Shown here piece after piece: positions 36,672-46,820 of a stretch of DNA of 64,000 nt. Position 1 is the first letter of the stretch; each line of letters opens with the position of its first letter. Under the pieces are notes generated by a model. The model worked only from the letters and a program-made list of their open reading frames with translations, ran no database searches and was not told the origin of the DNA. This DNA comes from an uncultured Shimia sp. GTDB taxonomy: Bacteria > Pseudomonadota > Alphaproteobacteria > Rhodobacterales > Rhodobacteraceae. Location of the stretch: positions 1 through 64,000 of the forward strand of contig NZ_CAJXIV010000007.1 in the NCBI RefSeq assembly GCF_913054185.1. The letters run 5' to 3'. The translations under genes were made by a program, and so were the position numbers.

Positions 36672-37756
36672 TGGCCGGAAAAGAAAAAATCCGGGCGCGG
36701 GCGGCGGCGCTTACTTCTCAGTTTGAGGCTGCCGGAGCTGTTTCAGTGGAAACGTCCATGTTGCTGCCCGCTGAGGCACTTCTTGATCTCTATGGTGAGG
36801 ATATTCGCGGGCGGGCGTATGTGACCTCTGATGCCCTGCGCGGCGAACAGATGCTGCGCCCTGATTTTACCGTGCCAGTTGTGCAAATGCACATGTCTGA
36901 TGGGGCTGAACCGGCACGCTATACTTATGCGGGTGAAGTTTTTCGACGTCAGGAAGAAGATCAGTCGCGGCCCAATGAGTATTTTCAGGTTGGTTACGAG
37001 GTTTTTGACCGAAACAACCCGGCGGCCAGCGACGCAGAAGTCTTTGCCGTGATGCAAGATGCGCTGAAAGGTGTGGAGCTGCGGGCGGCAACAGGGGACA
37101 TTGGTATTTTGGCTGCTGCTGTGGCTGGCCTTGAGACCACTGAGCGGCGCAAGCAGGCTTTGGCACGTCACATCTGGCGGCCACGGAAATTCAAGGCATT
37201 GCTGGATCGTTACTCCGGGAAATCTGAGGTCCCGCCGAGTCGTGCTGCGCTTTTGGCCGCGGATGACCCGATGTTACATGATTTTCCTGACATTGGCTTG
37301 CGCTCTCAAGCCGAGGTGGCCGCGCGAATCGAAGGCCTACGAGCCGAAGCCGTGGCTGAACCGATTTCGGCATTGCAGGTTGAACTAATCGAAGCGCTGC
37401 TTGTAGTGCGTGAGACCCTGCCGAATGCGCTGGAGCACATTCGTGATTTGGCTGTTGATATGCCGGCAATCACAGAGGCGACTTTCCGGTTGCGCGATCG
37501 CATGCATGCGCTTGAGGCGCGCGGCGTTGATGTCGAAAGTCTCGAATTTGAGGCAAGCTACGGGCGCACGTCGATGGAATACTATGACGGATTTGTCTTT
37601 GGTTTTTATGTGCCGGGCCGGGCGGACTTGCCACCAGTGGCCACCGGGGGGCGCTACGACGCGCTGACGCGTGTACTTGGTCAAGGTCGTGAAATTCCAG
37701 CAGTGGGTGGCGTTATTCGCCCGGGAATTCTGGTGGAACTGGAGGATGCGGCATGA
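36671..37756 (+). CDS. hisZ: ATP phosphoribosyltransferase regulatory subunit
   Basis: HisRS-like paralogue lacking anticodon domain, between hisS and hisG; ATG overlaps hisS stop. Confidence 0.92.
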   Translation: MAGKEKIRARAAALTSQFEAAGAVSVETSMLLPAEALLDLYGEDIRGRAYVTSDALRGEQMLRPDFTVPVVQMHMSDGAEPARYTYAGEVFRRQEEDQSRPNEYFQVGYEVFDRNNPAASDAEVFAVMQDALKGVELRAATGDIGILAAAVAGLETTERRKQALARHIWRPRKFKALLDRYSGKSEVPPSRAALLAADDPMLHDFPDIGLRSQAEVAARIEGLRAEAVAEPISALQVELIEALLVVRETLPNALEHIRDLAVDMPAITEATFRLRDRMHALEARGVDVESLEFEASYGRTSMEYYDGFVFGFYVPGRADLPPVATGGRYDALTRVLGQGREIPAVGGVIRPGILVELEDAA

Positions 37757-38451
37757 CCATCAAGTTGGGTGTGCCTTCCAAAGGGCGTCTGATGGAAAAA
37801 ACTTTTGATTGGTTTGGTGCGCGTGGCGTGGGCTTGAGCCGAACTGGGTCGGATCGGGAGTATGCCGGTGCTGTTAAGGGTGTCGACGGGGTTGAACTGG
37901 TGCTTCTTTCTGCGGGTGAGATACCGCGTGAGCTGGCCGCAGGGCGGATTCACCTTGGCGTGACCGGCACCGATCTGGTGCGCGAGAAGCTGGGCCAGTG
38001 GGAACAACAAGTTCAGGAAAAAGCTGAATTGGGCTTTGGACATGCTGACTTGATCATTGCAGTGCCTGGTTGCTGGGTGGATGTAGATACTCTTGAAGAT
38101 CTGGATGCCGCATCGGCGGCATTCCGGCGCGAGCATGGCTTCCGGCTTCGAATTGCTACGAAGTATCACCGTCTGGTTCGGGAGTTTCTTCAAGACAACG
38201 GGGTCGCGGATTATCAACTCGTGGACAGCCAGGGCGCAACCGAAGGCACCATCAAAAACCTGACGGCAGAGGGTGTGGCGGATATTACCTCTACCGGTGA
38301 CACATTGCGGGCGAACCATCTTAAAATACTGTCTGATGCATTGGTGTTGAAGTCGCAGGCGACGTTGTTCAAAAGCCGGAAGGCCGAAATGGACGATGAA
38401 GAGCGGGCTACAATGAAGAGGCTCCTTTCAATCTTGGGCTTGGGCGATTGA
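37753..38451 (+). CDS. hisG: ATP phosphoribosyltransferase, short form
   Basis: KLGVPSKGRLMEKTFDWF; 232 aa; overlaps hisZ. Confidence 0.93.
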   Translation: MTIKLGVPSKGRLMEKTFDWFGARGVGLSRTGSDREYAGAVKGVDGVELVLLSAGEIPRELAAGRIHLGVTGTDLVREKLGQWEQQVQEKAELGFGHADLIIAVPGCWVDVDTLEDLDAASAAFRREHGFRLRIATKYHRLVREFLQDNGVADYQLVDSQGATEGTIKNLTAEGVADITSTGDTLRANHLKILSDALVLKSQATLFKSRKAEMDDEERATMKRLLSILGLGD

Positions 38452-38521
38452 CGTCTGCGTAGGCAGGTTTTTGCAGGTTTTAACAATCCGTGCTTGGCCC
38501 CGCTGACGGCGATGCTAAGAA

Positions 38522-38548
38522 GGGTCTCCCTAAGCTTTGAGGAGACCC
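38522..38548 (+). promoter_or_regulatory. mRNA hairpin sequestering the tex Shine-Dalgarno (GGGTCTCC-11 nt-GGAGACCC)
   Basis: 8-bp perfect inverted repeat whose 3' arm is part of GAGGAG upstream of the GTG start. Confidence 0.5.
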
Positions 38549-38553
38549 GACCC

Positions 38554-40905
38554 GTGGATATCAGCACCCGCATTTTCCGAACAATTGCTGGCGAGATTGC
38601 CGCGAAACCTGAACAGGTCGGTGCAGCTGTAAAGCTGTTGGATGGAGGTGCGACGGTGCCGTTTGTGGCACGGTATCGTAAAGAGGTTACCGGCGGTCTG
38701 GATGACACGCAGTTGCGGACTTTGGCGGATCGATTGGCCTATTTGCGCGAGCTTGAAGCACGACGTGAGACTGTATCGGCATCGATCAGCGAACAGGGGA
38801 AAATGACCGACTCTTTGGCCAAGGCCATCGTCGGTGCGGAAACCAAAGCGACCCTAGAAGATATTTATCTGCCTTATAAGCCGAAACGACGTACCAAAGC
38901 GATGATTGCGCGCGAAAATGGGCTGGCGCCTTTGGCCGCGGCAATTATGGCGGATCGGGCTGCTGATCCCGAAACGCTGGCTGCTGGATTCATCACTGAG
39001 GCTGTCGTTGATGTGAAGGCCGCGCTTGACGGCGCGCGTGATATTGTGGCTGAGGGATTGACTGAGAATGCAGGGCTGCTTGGCGAACTGCGCTCTTTCC
39101 TTCAAAAAGAGGCGATTGTAGCGGCGAAAGTAATTTCCGGACAAGAACAGACGGGTGCCAAATTTTCCGACTACTTCGAACATTCTGAGTTGTGGTCAAA
39201 AGTGCCCAGCCACAGAGCTTTGGCGATGATGCGGGCTTCCAAAGAGGGGGTGATAGCGCTGGATATTGGCCCAGATCCTGAAGCCGGTAAGGCGCGGGCA
39301 GAAAAGATGGTTGCCAGTGTTCTCGACACGCGTACGGATGCGCCTGGAGACAGATGGCTGCGCAAGGTCGCTGGCTGGACTTGGCGCGTGAAGCTGAGCC
39401 TGACGATGACTGTAGATTTGATGGGCGAACTGCGGGGGCGGGCGCAGGAAGAGGCCATTCAGGTGTTTGCGCGAAACTTGAAAGACTTGCTGTTGGCGGC
39501 ACCAGCCGGTGCAAAGGCCACTCTTGGGCTGGATCCAGGTATACGAACCGGTGTGAAAGCTGCGGTGGTGGACAGCACAGGCAAGCTTGTGGACACAGCG
39601 ACGATTTATCCGTTTCAGCCAAAGAATGATGTGCGTGGGGCCGAAGCTGCAATTATGGCGTTGATTGCCAAGCACAATGTGGAACTGGTCGCGATTGGCA
39701 ATGGTACGGCGAGTCGGGAGACTGAGAAGCTGGTGGGCGAGACTCTGAAGCTTCTGCCTAAGGGTGTTAAAGCACCAACAAGGGTGATCGTGAGCGAGGC
39801 TGGCGCGTCGGTTTATTCCGCAAGCGAGCTGGCCGCACGTGAGTTTCCAAATTTGGATGTGTCTCTGCGAGGTGCAGTGTCAATTGCGCGGCGCCTGCAA
39901 GACCCTTTGGCGGAGCTTGTGAAAATCGAGCCAAAATCGATTGGCGTGGGTCAGTATCAGCACGATGTGGATCAACACCGCTTGGGCAAATCTCTGGAGG
40001 CGGTCGTTGAAGATGCTGTGAACGCGGTCGGCGTGGACTTGAATATGGCCTCCGCGCCACTGTTGGCACATGTGTCTGGTCTTGGGCCGTCCTTGGCCGA
40101 AGCAATTGTGTCGCATCGCGATGCCAATGGAGCATTTGGGTCGCGCAAAGCGTTGCTGGATGTGGCGCGGCTAGGGCCGGCAGCGTTTGAGCAATGCGCG
40201 GGTTTCTTGCGGATCATGGATGGCGGTGAACCTCTGGACGCAAGTGCGGTGCACCCTGAAGCATATGATGTTGCTCGTAAAATTGTTTCGGCCTGCGGGC
40301 GCGATGTACGCACATTGATGGGCGATGGTTCCGCATTGAAGTCGCTGCGTGCAGAAGAATTTGTGTCCGAAAAGTTTGGTTTGCCAACCGTGCGGGACAT
40401 TCTAGGCGAGTTGGAAAAGCCGGGCAGGGATCCGCGACCGACATTCAAGACAGCGACGTTTACAGACGGTGTGGAACAGATTTCTGATCTTAAGGCGGGA
40501 ATGACCTTGGAAGGCACAGTGACCAATGTGGCGGCCTTTGGCGCCTTTGTCGACGTTGGGGTGCATCAAGATGGCCTTGTTCATGTGAGCCAGTTGGCGG
40601 ATCGGTTTGTCAAAGACCCGCATGAAGTGGTGAAGGCTGGTGATGTGGTCAATGTCACGGTTACCGAAGTTGATGTGCCGCGCAAACGGATTGGCCTGTC
40701 GATGCGCAAGGACGGTGGGACGTCGGCTAAAGAGGATCGCGACGCGCGATCAGGGCTTGGCGGCAAGGGGCGCGGTGGTGCCGGTGTCGGGCAACGTGGC
40801 AAAGGTCAGCGAAGCAGCGGCAGTAATAACTACGCTGCCAAACCTAAGCAGGACAGCGGCGGCGCATTGGGGGCGGCGCTGATGGATGCGATGCGGAAGA
40901 AGTAG
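38554..40905 (+). CDS. tex: Tex family transcription accessory protein, S1 RNA-binding domain
   Basis: [37 protein letters not shown]; YqgF-like domain [18 protein letters not shown]1 domain; GTG start with GAGGAG RBS. Confidence 0.92.
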   Translation: MDISTRIFRTIAGEIAAKPEQVGAAVKLLDGGATVPFVARYRKEVTGGLDDTQLRTLADRLAYLRELEARRETVSASISEQGKMTDSLAKAIVGAETKATLEDIYLPYKPKRRTKAMIARENGLAPLAAAIMADRAADPETLAAGFITEAVVDVKAALDGARDIVAEGLTENAGLLGELRSFLQKEAIVAAKVISGQEQTGAKFSDYFEHSELWSKVPSHRALAMMRASKEGVIALDIGPDPEAGKARAEKMVASVLDTRTDAPGDRWLRKVAGWTWRVKLSLTMTVDLMGELRGRAQEEAIQVFARNLKDLLLAAPAGAKATLGLDPGIRTGVKAAVVDSTGKLVDTATIYPFQPKNDVRGAEAAIMALIAKHNVELVAIGNGTASRETEKLVGETLKLLPKGVKAPTRVIVSEAGASVYSASELAAREFPNLDVSLRGAVSIARRLQDPLAELVKIEPKSIGVGQYQHDVDQHRLGKSLEAVVEDAVNAVGVDLNMASAPLLAHVSGLGPSLAEAIVSHRDANGAFGSRKALLDVARLGPAAFEQCAGFLRIMDGGEPLDASAVHPEAYDVARKIVSACGRDVRTLMGDGSALKSLRAEEFVSEKFGLPTVRDILGELEKPGRDPRPTFKTATFTDGVEQISDLKAGMTLEGTVTNVAAFGAFVDVGVHQDGLVHVSQLADRFVKDPHEVVKAGDVVNVTVTEVDVPRKRIGLSMRKDGGTSAKEDRDARSGLGGKGRGGAGVGQRGKGQRSSGSNNYAAKPKQDSGGALGAALMDAMRKK

Positions 40906-40973
40906 GCGCAATATTTGGGCGCGCCTGGCTTTGATCCGGTGCGTCCAACTTGAGACGATCACAACAATGGTTG

Positions 40974-41411
40974 TCAGGTTAGCAGGGTAGCCATTTGACG
41001 CATGGCCAGCGCGTATCCATTCACGCCAAATCCAGCGATCACGCCTTCGGCGCGGGCGGAAACGTAGCTGTGGTGGCGAAACGTCTCACGTTTGTGGATG
41101 TTGGAGATGTGCACTTCCAGAACAGGCCCTTCGAACATGTTTAGCGCGTCCAGAATTGCGACGGAAGTATGCGAATAGGCTGCCGGGTTGATGATAACTC
41201 CGGCAGCCTTTTCACGGGCTTCATGAATCCATTCGACGAGCTGGCCCTCGGAGTTGGATTGCAACTGTTTCACAGTGAGACCACAATCAGCACCAACCTG
41301 CGCACACGCAGCTTCGACATCCGCTAGCGTGTCAGTCCCGTAAATTTCTGGCTCACGTTTGCCGAGAAGGTTCAGGTTCGGGCCGTTCAGAATGTAGATT
41401 GTTTTGCTCAT
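40974..41411 (-). CDS. aroQ: Type II 3-dehydroquinate dehydratase
   Basis: [34 protein letters not shown]. Confidence 0.95.
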   Translation of the reverse strand: MSKTIYILNGPNLNLLGKREPEIYGTDTLADVEAACAQVGADCGLTVKQLQSNSEGQLVEWIHEAREKAAGVIINPAAYSHTSVAILDALNMFEGPVLEVHISNIHKRETFRHHSYVSARAEGVIAGFGVNGYALAMRQMATLLT

Positions 41412-41472
41412 TGTGCCACGTGCCTTTTACTGTTGCGTTGAGGTAGCCGGAAAACCGGTGTGGGAGCAAGGT

Positions 41473-41913
41473 TTAGGACTTTAGATCACGCAGTATCACG
41501 TTTGTCTGTGCCGAACTTACCGCAGGGAGCGTAAAGAGAAAGTCTTCCAAGAACCTATTGTAAGCTTCGATGTCCGTGCATCGCACTCGCATGTGATAAT
41601 CCGCGGTGCCAGTCGTTGCGAAACACATACGGATTTCTTCTCGCGCATTGACGGCTTCGATAAAGCGCTTGAGATTGGCCGGGTCGTGGCGGGTGAGTTG
41701 CACGTGTACGATCGCGTGAAAAGTCAGTCCCAGTTTTTCGGACTGCAATCGCGCTCCGTACCCGACAATCAAACCAGCCTCCTCAAACGCGCGGACGCGA
41801 CGCCAGCAAGCTGACGTTGACATGCCAACCTTCTCCGCCAGCTCTGCGTTGGACAGTCGACAGTCTTTCTCCAGAAGGGCAAGTAACTGACGGTCTTTTG
41901 CATCCAGATTCAT
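41473..41913 (-). CDS. Lrp/AsnC family transcriptional regulator
   Basis: LDAKDRQLLALLEKDCRLSNAELAEKVGMSTSACWRRVRAFEEAGLI. Confidence 0.92.
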   Translation of the reverse strand: MNLDAKDRQLLALLEKDCRLSNAELAEKVGMSTSACWRRVRAFEEAGLIVGYGARLQSEKLGLTFHAIVHVQLTRHDPANLKRFIEAVNAREEIRMCFATTGTADYHMRVRCTDIEAYNRFLEDFLFTLPAVSSAQTNVILRDLKS

Positions 41914-42042
41914 GGCATGTCCTTCCAAGTTTTGGCACTTAGGCGAAGCAGAAATTCGCCGTGGGTGAGGATACTGCAATAGTCTGGAACAGGAAACCGG
42001 ATTGCATGTGAGATCATTCCTCAATTAAAGAGGAGCGCGCCA

Positions 42043-45000
42043 ATGACCGAAGCTAGCCACGAATTTGACAGCTATTCCCTGTCTGACCGTTATGACCGGA
42101 CGACGGGACGGGTGTTCTTGACCGGAACGCAGGCTCTGGTTCGTATTATGTTTGATCAGGCGCGACGCGATAGAGACGCAGGCCTGAACACTGGTGGCTT
42201 TGTTTCTGGATATCGCGGCTCCCCATTGGGCGGTGTCGACTTGGAGTTTTGGCGAGAGCGCAAACGCACCAAAGACCAAAACATCACTTTTATGCCTGCC
42301 GTGAACGAAGACCTCGGTGCAACAGCCGTTTTGGGAGCCCAGCAAGCAACGCTGGATCCTGAGTGCGACGTCGAGGGGCTGTTCTCCATGTGGTACGGCA
42401 AAGGCCCGGGTGTGGACCGCTCTGGCGACGCGCTCAAACACGGCAACGCCTATGGTTCCTCCTCCAAAGGCGGTGTTCTGGTTGTTGCGGGAGACGACCA
42501 TGGATGCGTCAGCTCCTCGATGCCGCATCAATCTGATGTGGCCTTCATGTCGTGGTTCATGCCAACCCTAAACCCGGCAAGTGTTGATGAGTATCAGGCA
42601 TTTGGCGAATACGGGATAGCGCTGAGCCGGTTCTCGGGAGCCTGGGTTGGGTTCAAGGCAATTTCAGAGACGGTGGAATCCGGCCGATCTGTGGAGTTAC
42701 AGGCGGATCGTCAGTTTGTTGATCCTGAATTTGAGATGCCAGCCGGCGGTTTGCATGTGCGCCCCAGTGACTTGCCTAGCCCAGAGATTGAAACGCGTAT
42801 CGGGCATAAGCTCCGCGCTGTTGAAGCCTTTGTCGAAGCGAATCCAATTGATCAACGTATCTATGATGTAGGTGAGGCGACCTTTGGGTTTGTGACTACA
42901 GGCAAGGGACACTTGGATCTCATGGAAGCACTTCGGCTTCTTGGATTGGATGAGGCCGCTTGCCGGCGTTTGGGGATCGACATTTATAAGGTCGGCATGG
43001 TCTGGCCGTTGGCGCGACGTGACGCGTTGGCTTTTGTACGCGGCAAAACGGAGGTGCTCGTCATCGAAGAGAAGCGCGGCATCATCGAAAGCCAGTTTAA
43101 AGAGTATTTCTATGATTGGCCTGGGGACAAGCCGGAGAAAATGGTTGGCAAGCATCGCGCGGCGGGTGACCCGCTTTTGCCATGGACCGGTGAGTTGTCG
43201 CCCAAAATGCTGGTGCCGGTTGTTGCTGAGCGCCTGGCGCGATTGTTCCCAGAAGAAGGCCTGCTTGAGAAGGCGGCGGCGCTGATCGAAGCAAAACCAC
43301 CAGTGTTGAATGTTGAGGGGGCAAATCGGACACCGTATTTCTGTTCAGGTTGCCCGCACAATACGTCGACCAAACTGCCTGACGGCTCCAAAGCCATGAG
43401 TGGCATTGGCTGCCATGTCATGGCGAGCTGGATGAACCGTGAAACCGGCGGCTACGCGCAGATGGGGGGCGAAGGCGTGCCAGTCGCTGTGGCGCAGAAG
43501 TACAATGGTAATAAACACATTTTTCAAAACCTAGGGGAAGGCACTTGGTATCATTCTGGGTCACTCGCGATCCGGCAAGCTGTCGCCGCAAATGCCAATA
43601 TCACTTATAAAGTGTTGTTCAACGACGCTGTGGCTATGACTGGTGGGCAGCCGGTGGACGGCCCGGTTTCGGTGCACGGAATTGCCTGGAATGCCCGTGC
43701 CGAAGGCGTGACGCGGATTGCATTGGTGAGCGATGATATCGGCAAATTTGAGAAATCTGATTTCCCGCCAGAAACCTCCTTTCATGATCGTGTGGACATG
43801 GACCCGGTCCAGCGAGAATTGCGCGAAATCGAGGGTGTTACTCTCCTTATTTACGAACAAACATGCGCCACCGAGAAGCGACGCCGTCGCAAGCGTGGCA
43901 CGATGGAAGACCCGGATACGTTTGCCTTTATCAATGAGCTGGTTTGTGAAGGTTGTGGTGATTGCTCCAAGGCATCCAACTGTTTGAGTGTGGAGCCGGT
44001 GGAGACTGAATTTGGTCGTAAGCGTAAGATCAATTTATCGACCTGCAACAAAGACTTTTCCTGTGTCGATGGCTTTTGCCCCAGCTTTGTAACTGTGGAA
44101 GGGGCAAAGCGGCGCAAAAAGGATGGCGCTGACGTGGATGTAGCCACACTGCTGGCAAACGTGCCAGCGCCCAAGGTGACTTCTTTGGATAAACCGTTTG
44201 ATTTGTTGGTGACAGGCGTTGGTGGCACTGGCGTTGTGACTGTAGGTGCGCTGATTACAATGGCGGCACACTTGGAGGGGTTGGGCAGCTCAGTGCTCGA
44301 TTTCACCGGGTTCGCGCAAAAGTTTGGCACTGTGTTGAGCTATATCCGTCTGGGAGCGAGCCCCGCAGCGGTCAATCAAGTGCGTATCGAAAGCGGTGCG
44401 GCGGATGCGGTAATTGGCTGCGACGTGGTGGTGAGTTCCGCGCCAAAAGCCAGTTTGCATTACCGCAAAGGTGCGCAGGTGGTCCTAAATACCGCAGAAA
44501 TGCCCACTGGTGATCTTGTACTCAATCGGGATGCGGACCTGAAAGCCGGCGTGCGGGAAGATGTCATCCGTAAAGCTGTTGGCACTGAAAATGTGCGGGC
44601 GCTTAATGCCAACAATATGGCCGAGAAGATGATGGGTGACTCTGTATTCGCCAATGTGATGTTGTTGGGGTTTGCTTATCAGAGGGGATTGGTTCCGGTG
44701 AGTGAAGTGGCTCTCAAACAAGCGGTTTTGCTCAATGGTGTGGCTGTTGAGAAAAACGCCAAGGCTTTTGATATTGGGCGCGTGCTGGCACATGATCCAG
44801 ATGCTTTCTCATGGGAGAAGCAGCGCGAAGAGGAAACCGCCAAAGCCGTTATTGCCAAACGTGTGGCCTTTCTAACGGACTACCAGGATGCCACTTATGC
44901 GGGACGGTTTGAGAAACGCATGTCAAACCTAGCGAAGGTGTTGCCGGATGATTTGCTGATTGAGGCGGCCAAGTCACTGTTTAAGCTGATGGCATACAAA

Positions 45001-45456
45001 GATGAGTACGAAGTGGCCCGGTTGCAGCAGGACCGTCAGTTTGAAGTGAAGCTTAGCGAAGAGTTTGAGGGGAACTATCGCGTGAATTACCATATGTCTC
45101 CTCCTATTCTTCCACTGGGGCGCGACGCACAAGGTCGCCCAAAGAAAATGAAGCTGGGGCCATGGATGCGACCTGTCCTGGGCACGCTTGCAAAGGCAAA
45201 AGTGTTGCGAGGGTCAATGTTGGATGTGTTCCGGTTCAGCGCCGACAGAAAGCTCGATCGAGCGCTGTTGGTGTGGTTTGAGGACGTGCTTGATCTGGTG
45301 GAGATTGGGTATGACGCAAGTAATCGGGATACTTGCTGGGCCCTTTTGACTGCCCCCAGGGAAATCCGTGGTTATGGCGTCGTGCGCGAAGCCTCTGCGG
45401 AGAAGGCGCGCAAAAGCGTGGCCGTGTTGGAGACAATGTTGTCGACCAAATTATAG
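42043..45456 (+). CDS. Indolepyruvate ferredoxin oxidoreductase, fused alpha/beta (IorA-IorB) type
   Basis: 1137 aa; GNKHIFQNLGEGTWYHSG, CEGCGDCSKASNCLSVEP, GVGGTGVVTVGALI. Confidence 0.92.
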   Translation: MTEASHEFDSYSLSDRYDRTTGRVFLTGTQALVRIMFDQARRDRDAGLNTGGFVSGYRGSPLGGVDLEFWRERKRTKDQNITFMPAVNEDLGATAVLGAQQATLDPECDVEGLFSMWYGKGPGVDRSGDALKHGNAYGSSSKGGVLVVAGDDHGCVSSSMPHQSDVAFMSWFMPTLNPASVDEYQAFGEYGIALSRFSGAWVGFKAISETVESGRSVELQADRQFVDPEFEMPAGGLHVRPSDLPSPEIETRIGHKLRAVEAFVEANPIDQRIYDVGEATFGFVTTGKGHLDLMEALRLLGLDEAACRRLGIDIYKVGMVWPLARRDALAFVRGKTEVLVIEEKRGIIESQFKEYFYDWPGDKPEKMVGKHRAAGDPLLPWTGELSPKMLVPVVAERLARLFPEEGLLEKAAALIEAKPPVLNVEGANRTPYFCSGCPHNTSTKLPDGSKAMSGIGCHVMASWMNRETGGYAQMGGEGVPVAVAQKYNGNKHIFQNLGEGTWYHSGSLAIRQAVAANANITYKVLFNDAVAMTGGQPVDGPVSVHGIAWNARAEGVTRIALVSDDIGKFEKSDFPPETSFHDRVDMDPVQRELREIEGVTLLIYEQTCATEKRRRRKRGTMEDPDTFAFINELVCEGCGDCSKASNCLSVEPVETEFGRKRKINLSTCNKDFSCVDGFCPSFVTVEGAKRRKKDGADVDVATLLANVPAPKVTSLDKPFDLLVTGVGGTGVVTVGALITMAAHLEGLGSSVLDFTGFAQKFGTVLSYIRLGASPAAVNQVRIESGAADAVIGCDVVVSSAPKASLHYRKGAQVVLNTAEMPTGDLVLNRDADLKAGVREDVIRKAVGTENVRALNANNMAEKMMGDSVFANVMLLGFAYQRGLVPVSEVALKQAVLLNGVAVEKNAKAFDIGRVLAHDPDAFSWEKQREEETAKAVIAKRVAFLTDYQDATYAGRFEKRMSNLAKVLPDDLLIEAAKSLFKLMAYKDEYEVARLQQDRQFEVKLSEEFEGNYRVNYHMSPPILPLGRDAQGRPKKMKLGPWMRPVLGTLAKAKVLRGSMLDVFRFSADRKLDRALLVWFEDVLDLVEIGYDASNRDTCWALLTAPREIRGYGVVREASAEKARKSVAVLETMLSTKL

Positions 45457-45529
45457 CAGCCCAAGGCACGGCACAATGTCGATGCCTAGGTCGTATATGG
45501 TGCCAAGCGAGGTGACGAGATTGGGCGGG

Positions 45530-45554
45530 AGGCGGGGAATGTCCCGCCTTTTTT
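45530..45554 (+). terminator. Rho-independent terminator downstream of the indolepyruvate ferredoxin oxidoreductase gene
   Basis: AGGCGGG-GAATGT-CCCGCCT followed by T6. Confidence 0.8.
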
Positions 45555-45620
45555 ATGCCTCGATCCTAAGTGGGAAAGCGACAAATATTTCAGACACTGG
45601 GAGTTGGGCGATCCTACCAA

Positions 45621-45657
45621 AAAAGACGAACCCCGGATGGCGATCCATCCGGGGTTC
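45621..45657 (-). terminator. Rho-independent terminator of the tRNA-Met gene
   Basis: 13-bp perfect stem GAACCCCGGATGG/CCATCCGGGGTTC, loop CGAT; minus-strand T-run shortly after. Confidence 0.8.
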
Positions 45658-45666
45658 TGGAATTCT

Positions 45667-45743
45667 TGGTGGCGGTACAGGGACTTGAACCCCGGACACG
45701 CGGATTATGATTCCGCTGCTCTAACCAACTGAGCTATACCGCC
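45667..45743 (-). tRNA. tRNA-Met (CAT anticodon, CCA encoded)
   Basis: Minus strand GGCGGTATAGCTCAGTTGGTTAGAGCAGCGGAATCATAATCCGCGTGTCCGGGGTTCAAGTCCCTGTACCGCCACCA folds as cloverleaf; elongator Met more likely than Ile2. Confidence 0.92.
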
Positions 45744-46374
45744 GTAAGTGGAGTGCGATTTAGGCTCTTCCTGAGGCAGGGTCAAGAGAGAAATTGCCTC
45801 CTGTAGACGGCTTTTTCTGAAACTACGTATTTTGTTTGGCAAGAGCCTAAGAACCCTGGAAAAATCGGGGTGGTTACTCCGCGCTTTGCGAAGAGACCGG
45901 CCAATATCGGCGCGACGAGAGTGAGAATAGGGTCTACTTTCAGGGCATAATCGTCACGAAACCTTCCCCAAACTGATGGCTCTTTTGGGGGAGCCTCTGT
46001 GTTCTTCGTGATGGAAGCATGTAGGCCGATCCGAACAGAAGGTTGAAATACTGACCAAACTCTTTGCGACCAATTTTGCGGCAGTTGCGGCGGATATTCT
46101 CCAAGCAAACCTCGCAATGATTGGCATCATCGGTCGTTCCGACAGTAGGTAAGGCGAGCTAGTTTCGAAGAGCCAACCTCCTTTCGCCCGCAAGCTTCAG
46201 AAGAGGGGGCTGTTCTCAGTCACTTAGATTAAATACCAGCGGCAGGTTTGCCCGAGCAGATCAAGATTAGGCCCAATGCAGGTTTTGGTCAGAGTTGGTT
46301 TTGATCCTTAAGCTACGTTATGAGGCGATGGGGAAGTCTGCGCCTGCTCAAGAGTTAGCAAAATGAAACGGAAC

Positions 46375-46548
46375 CTAATATGTATCCGGCGGCACGTTCA
46401 CATCATTGTCTCGCCGCGCATTGATACGTTTTTGCACGGGGTGTTTGCGCTTTTTGGAAGGCGCTCGCAACGAGAGCCAGAGCACGCCGCCGACGAGAAC
46501 TGTGCCAAAGACAATCGAAGCAAGGGTCACAAAGGTCTCTTCGCTCAT
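46375..46548 (-). CDS. 57-aa small single-TM protein (below ORF-track cutoff)
   Basis: MSEETFVTLASIVFGTVLVGGVLWLSLRAPSKKRKHPVQKRINARRDNDVNVPPDTY*; one TM helix with basic tail. Confidence 0.6.
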   Translation of the reverse strand: MSEETFVTLASIVFGTVLVGGVLWLSLRAPSKKRKHPVQKRINARRDNDVNVPPDTY

Positions 46549-46820
46549 GTTGGTACTACCGTCATTTTATTGCTTCCGCAGGAAAGGAAGCGTCAGGTCT
46601 GACTATACCGTTGCTAATCTGGATGAACAGACCAACCGCGTGAAGCGTGATCTGGCACTCAGAGCTCTAGAATGACCTTGCCTTCAGGGCACCACAAAAG
46701 GGGCGCATGCATTACGTCGACCAAGGAAGCCAATGTTGTTCTCATGAACACCAAAAGACCCACGTCAGATTGCTGGAAAGTGTCGTTGAGCGTCTTCGTG
46801 AAACGTACTCTTGCGGTGCG

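Noticed and set aside
36671-37756. Second hisS copy (duplication)
   Set aside because: It is hisZ: HisRS-like catalytic-fold regulatory subunit upstream of short-form hisG, a standard arrangement.
45782-46193. Minus-strand ORFs of 111 and 79 aa near the tRNA, possible transposase remnant
   Set aside because: No transposase motif, no terminal inverted repeats or target duplication seen; kept only as an unexplained region.
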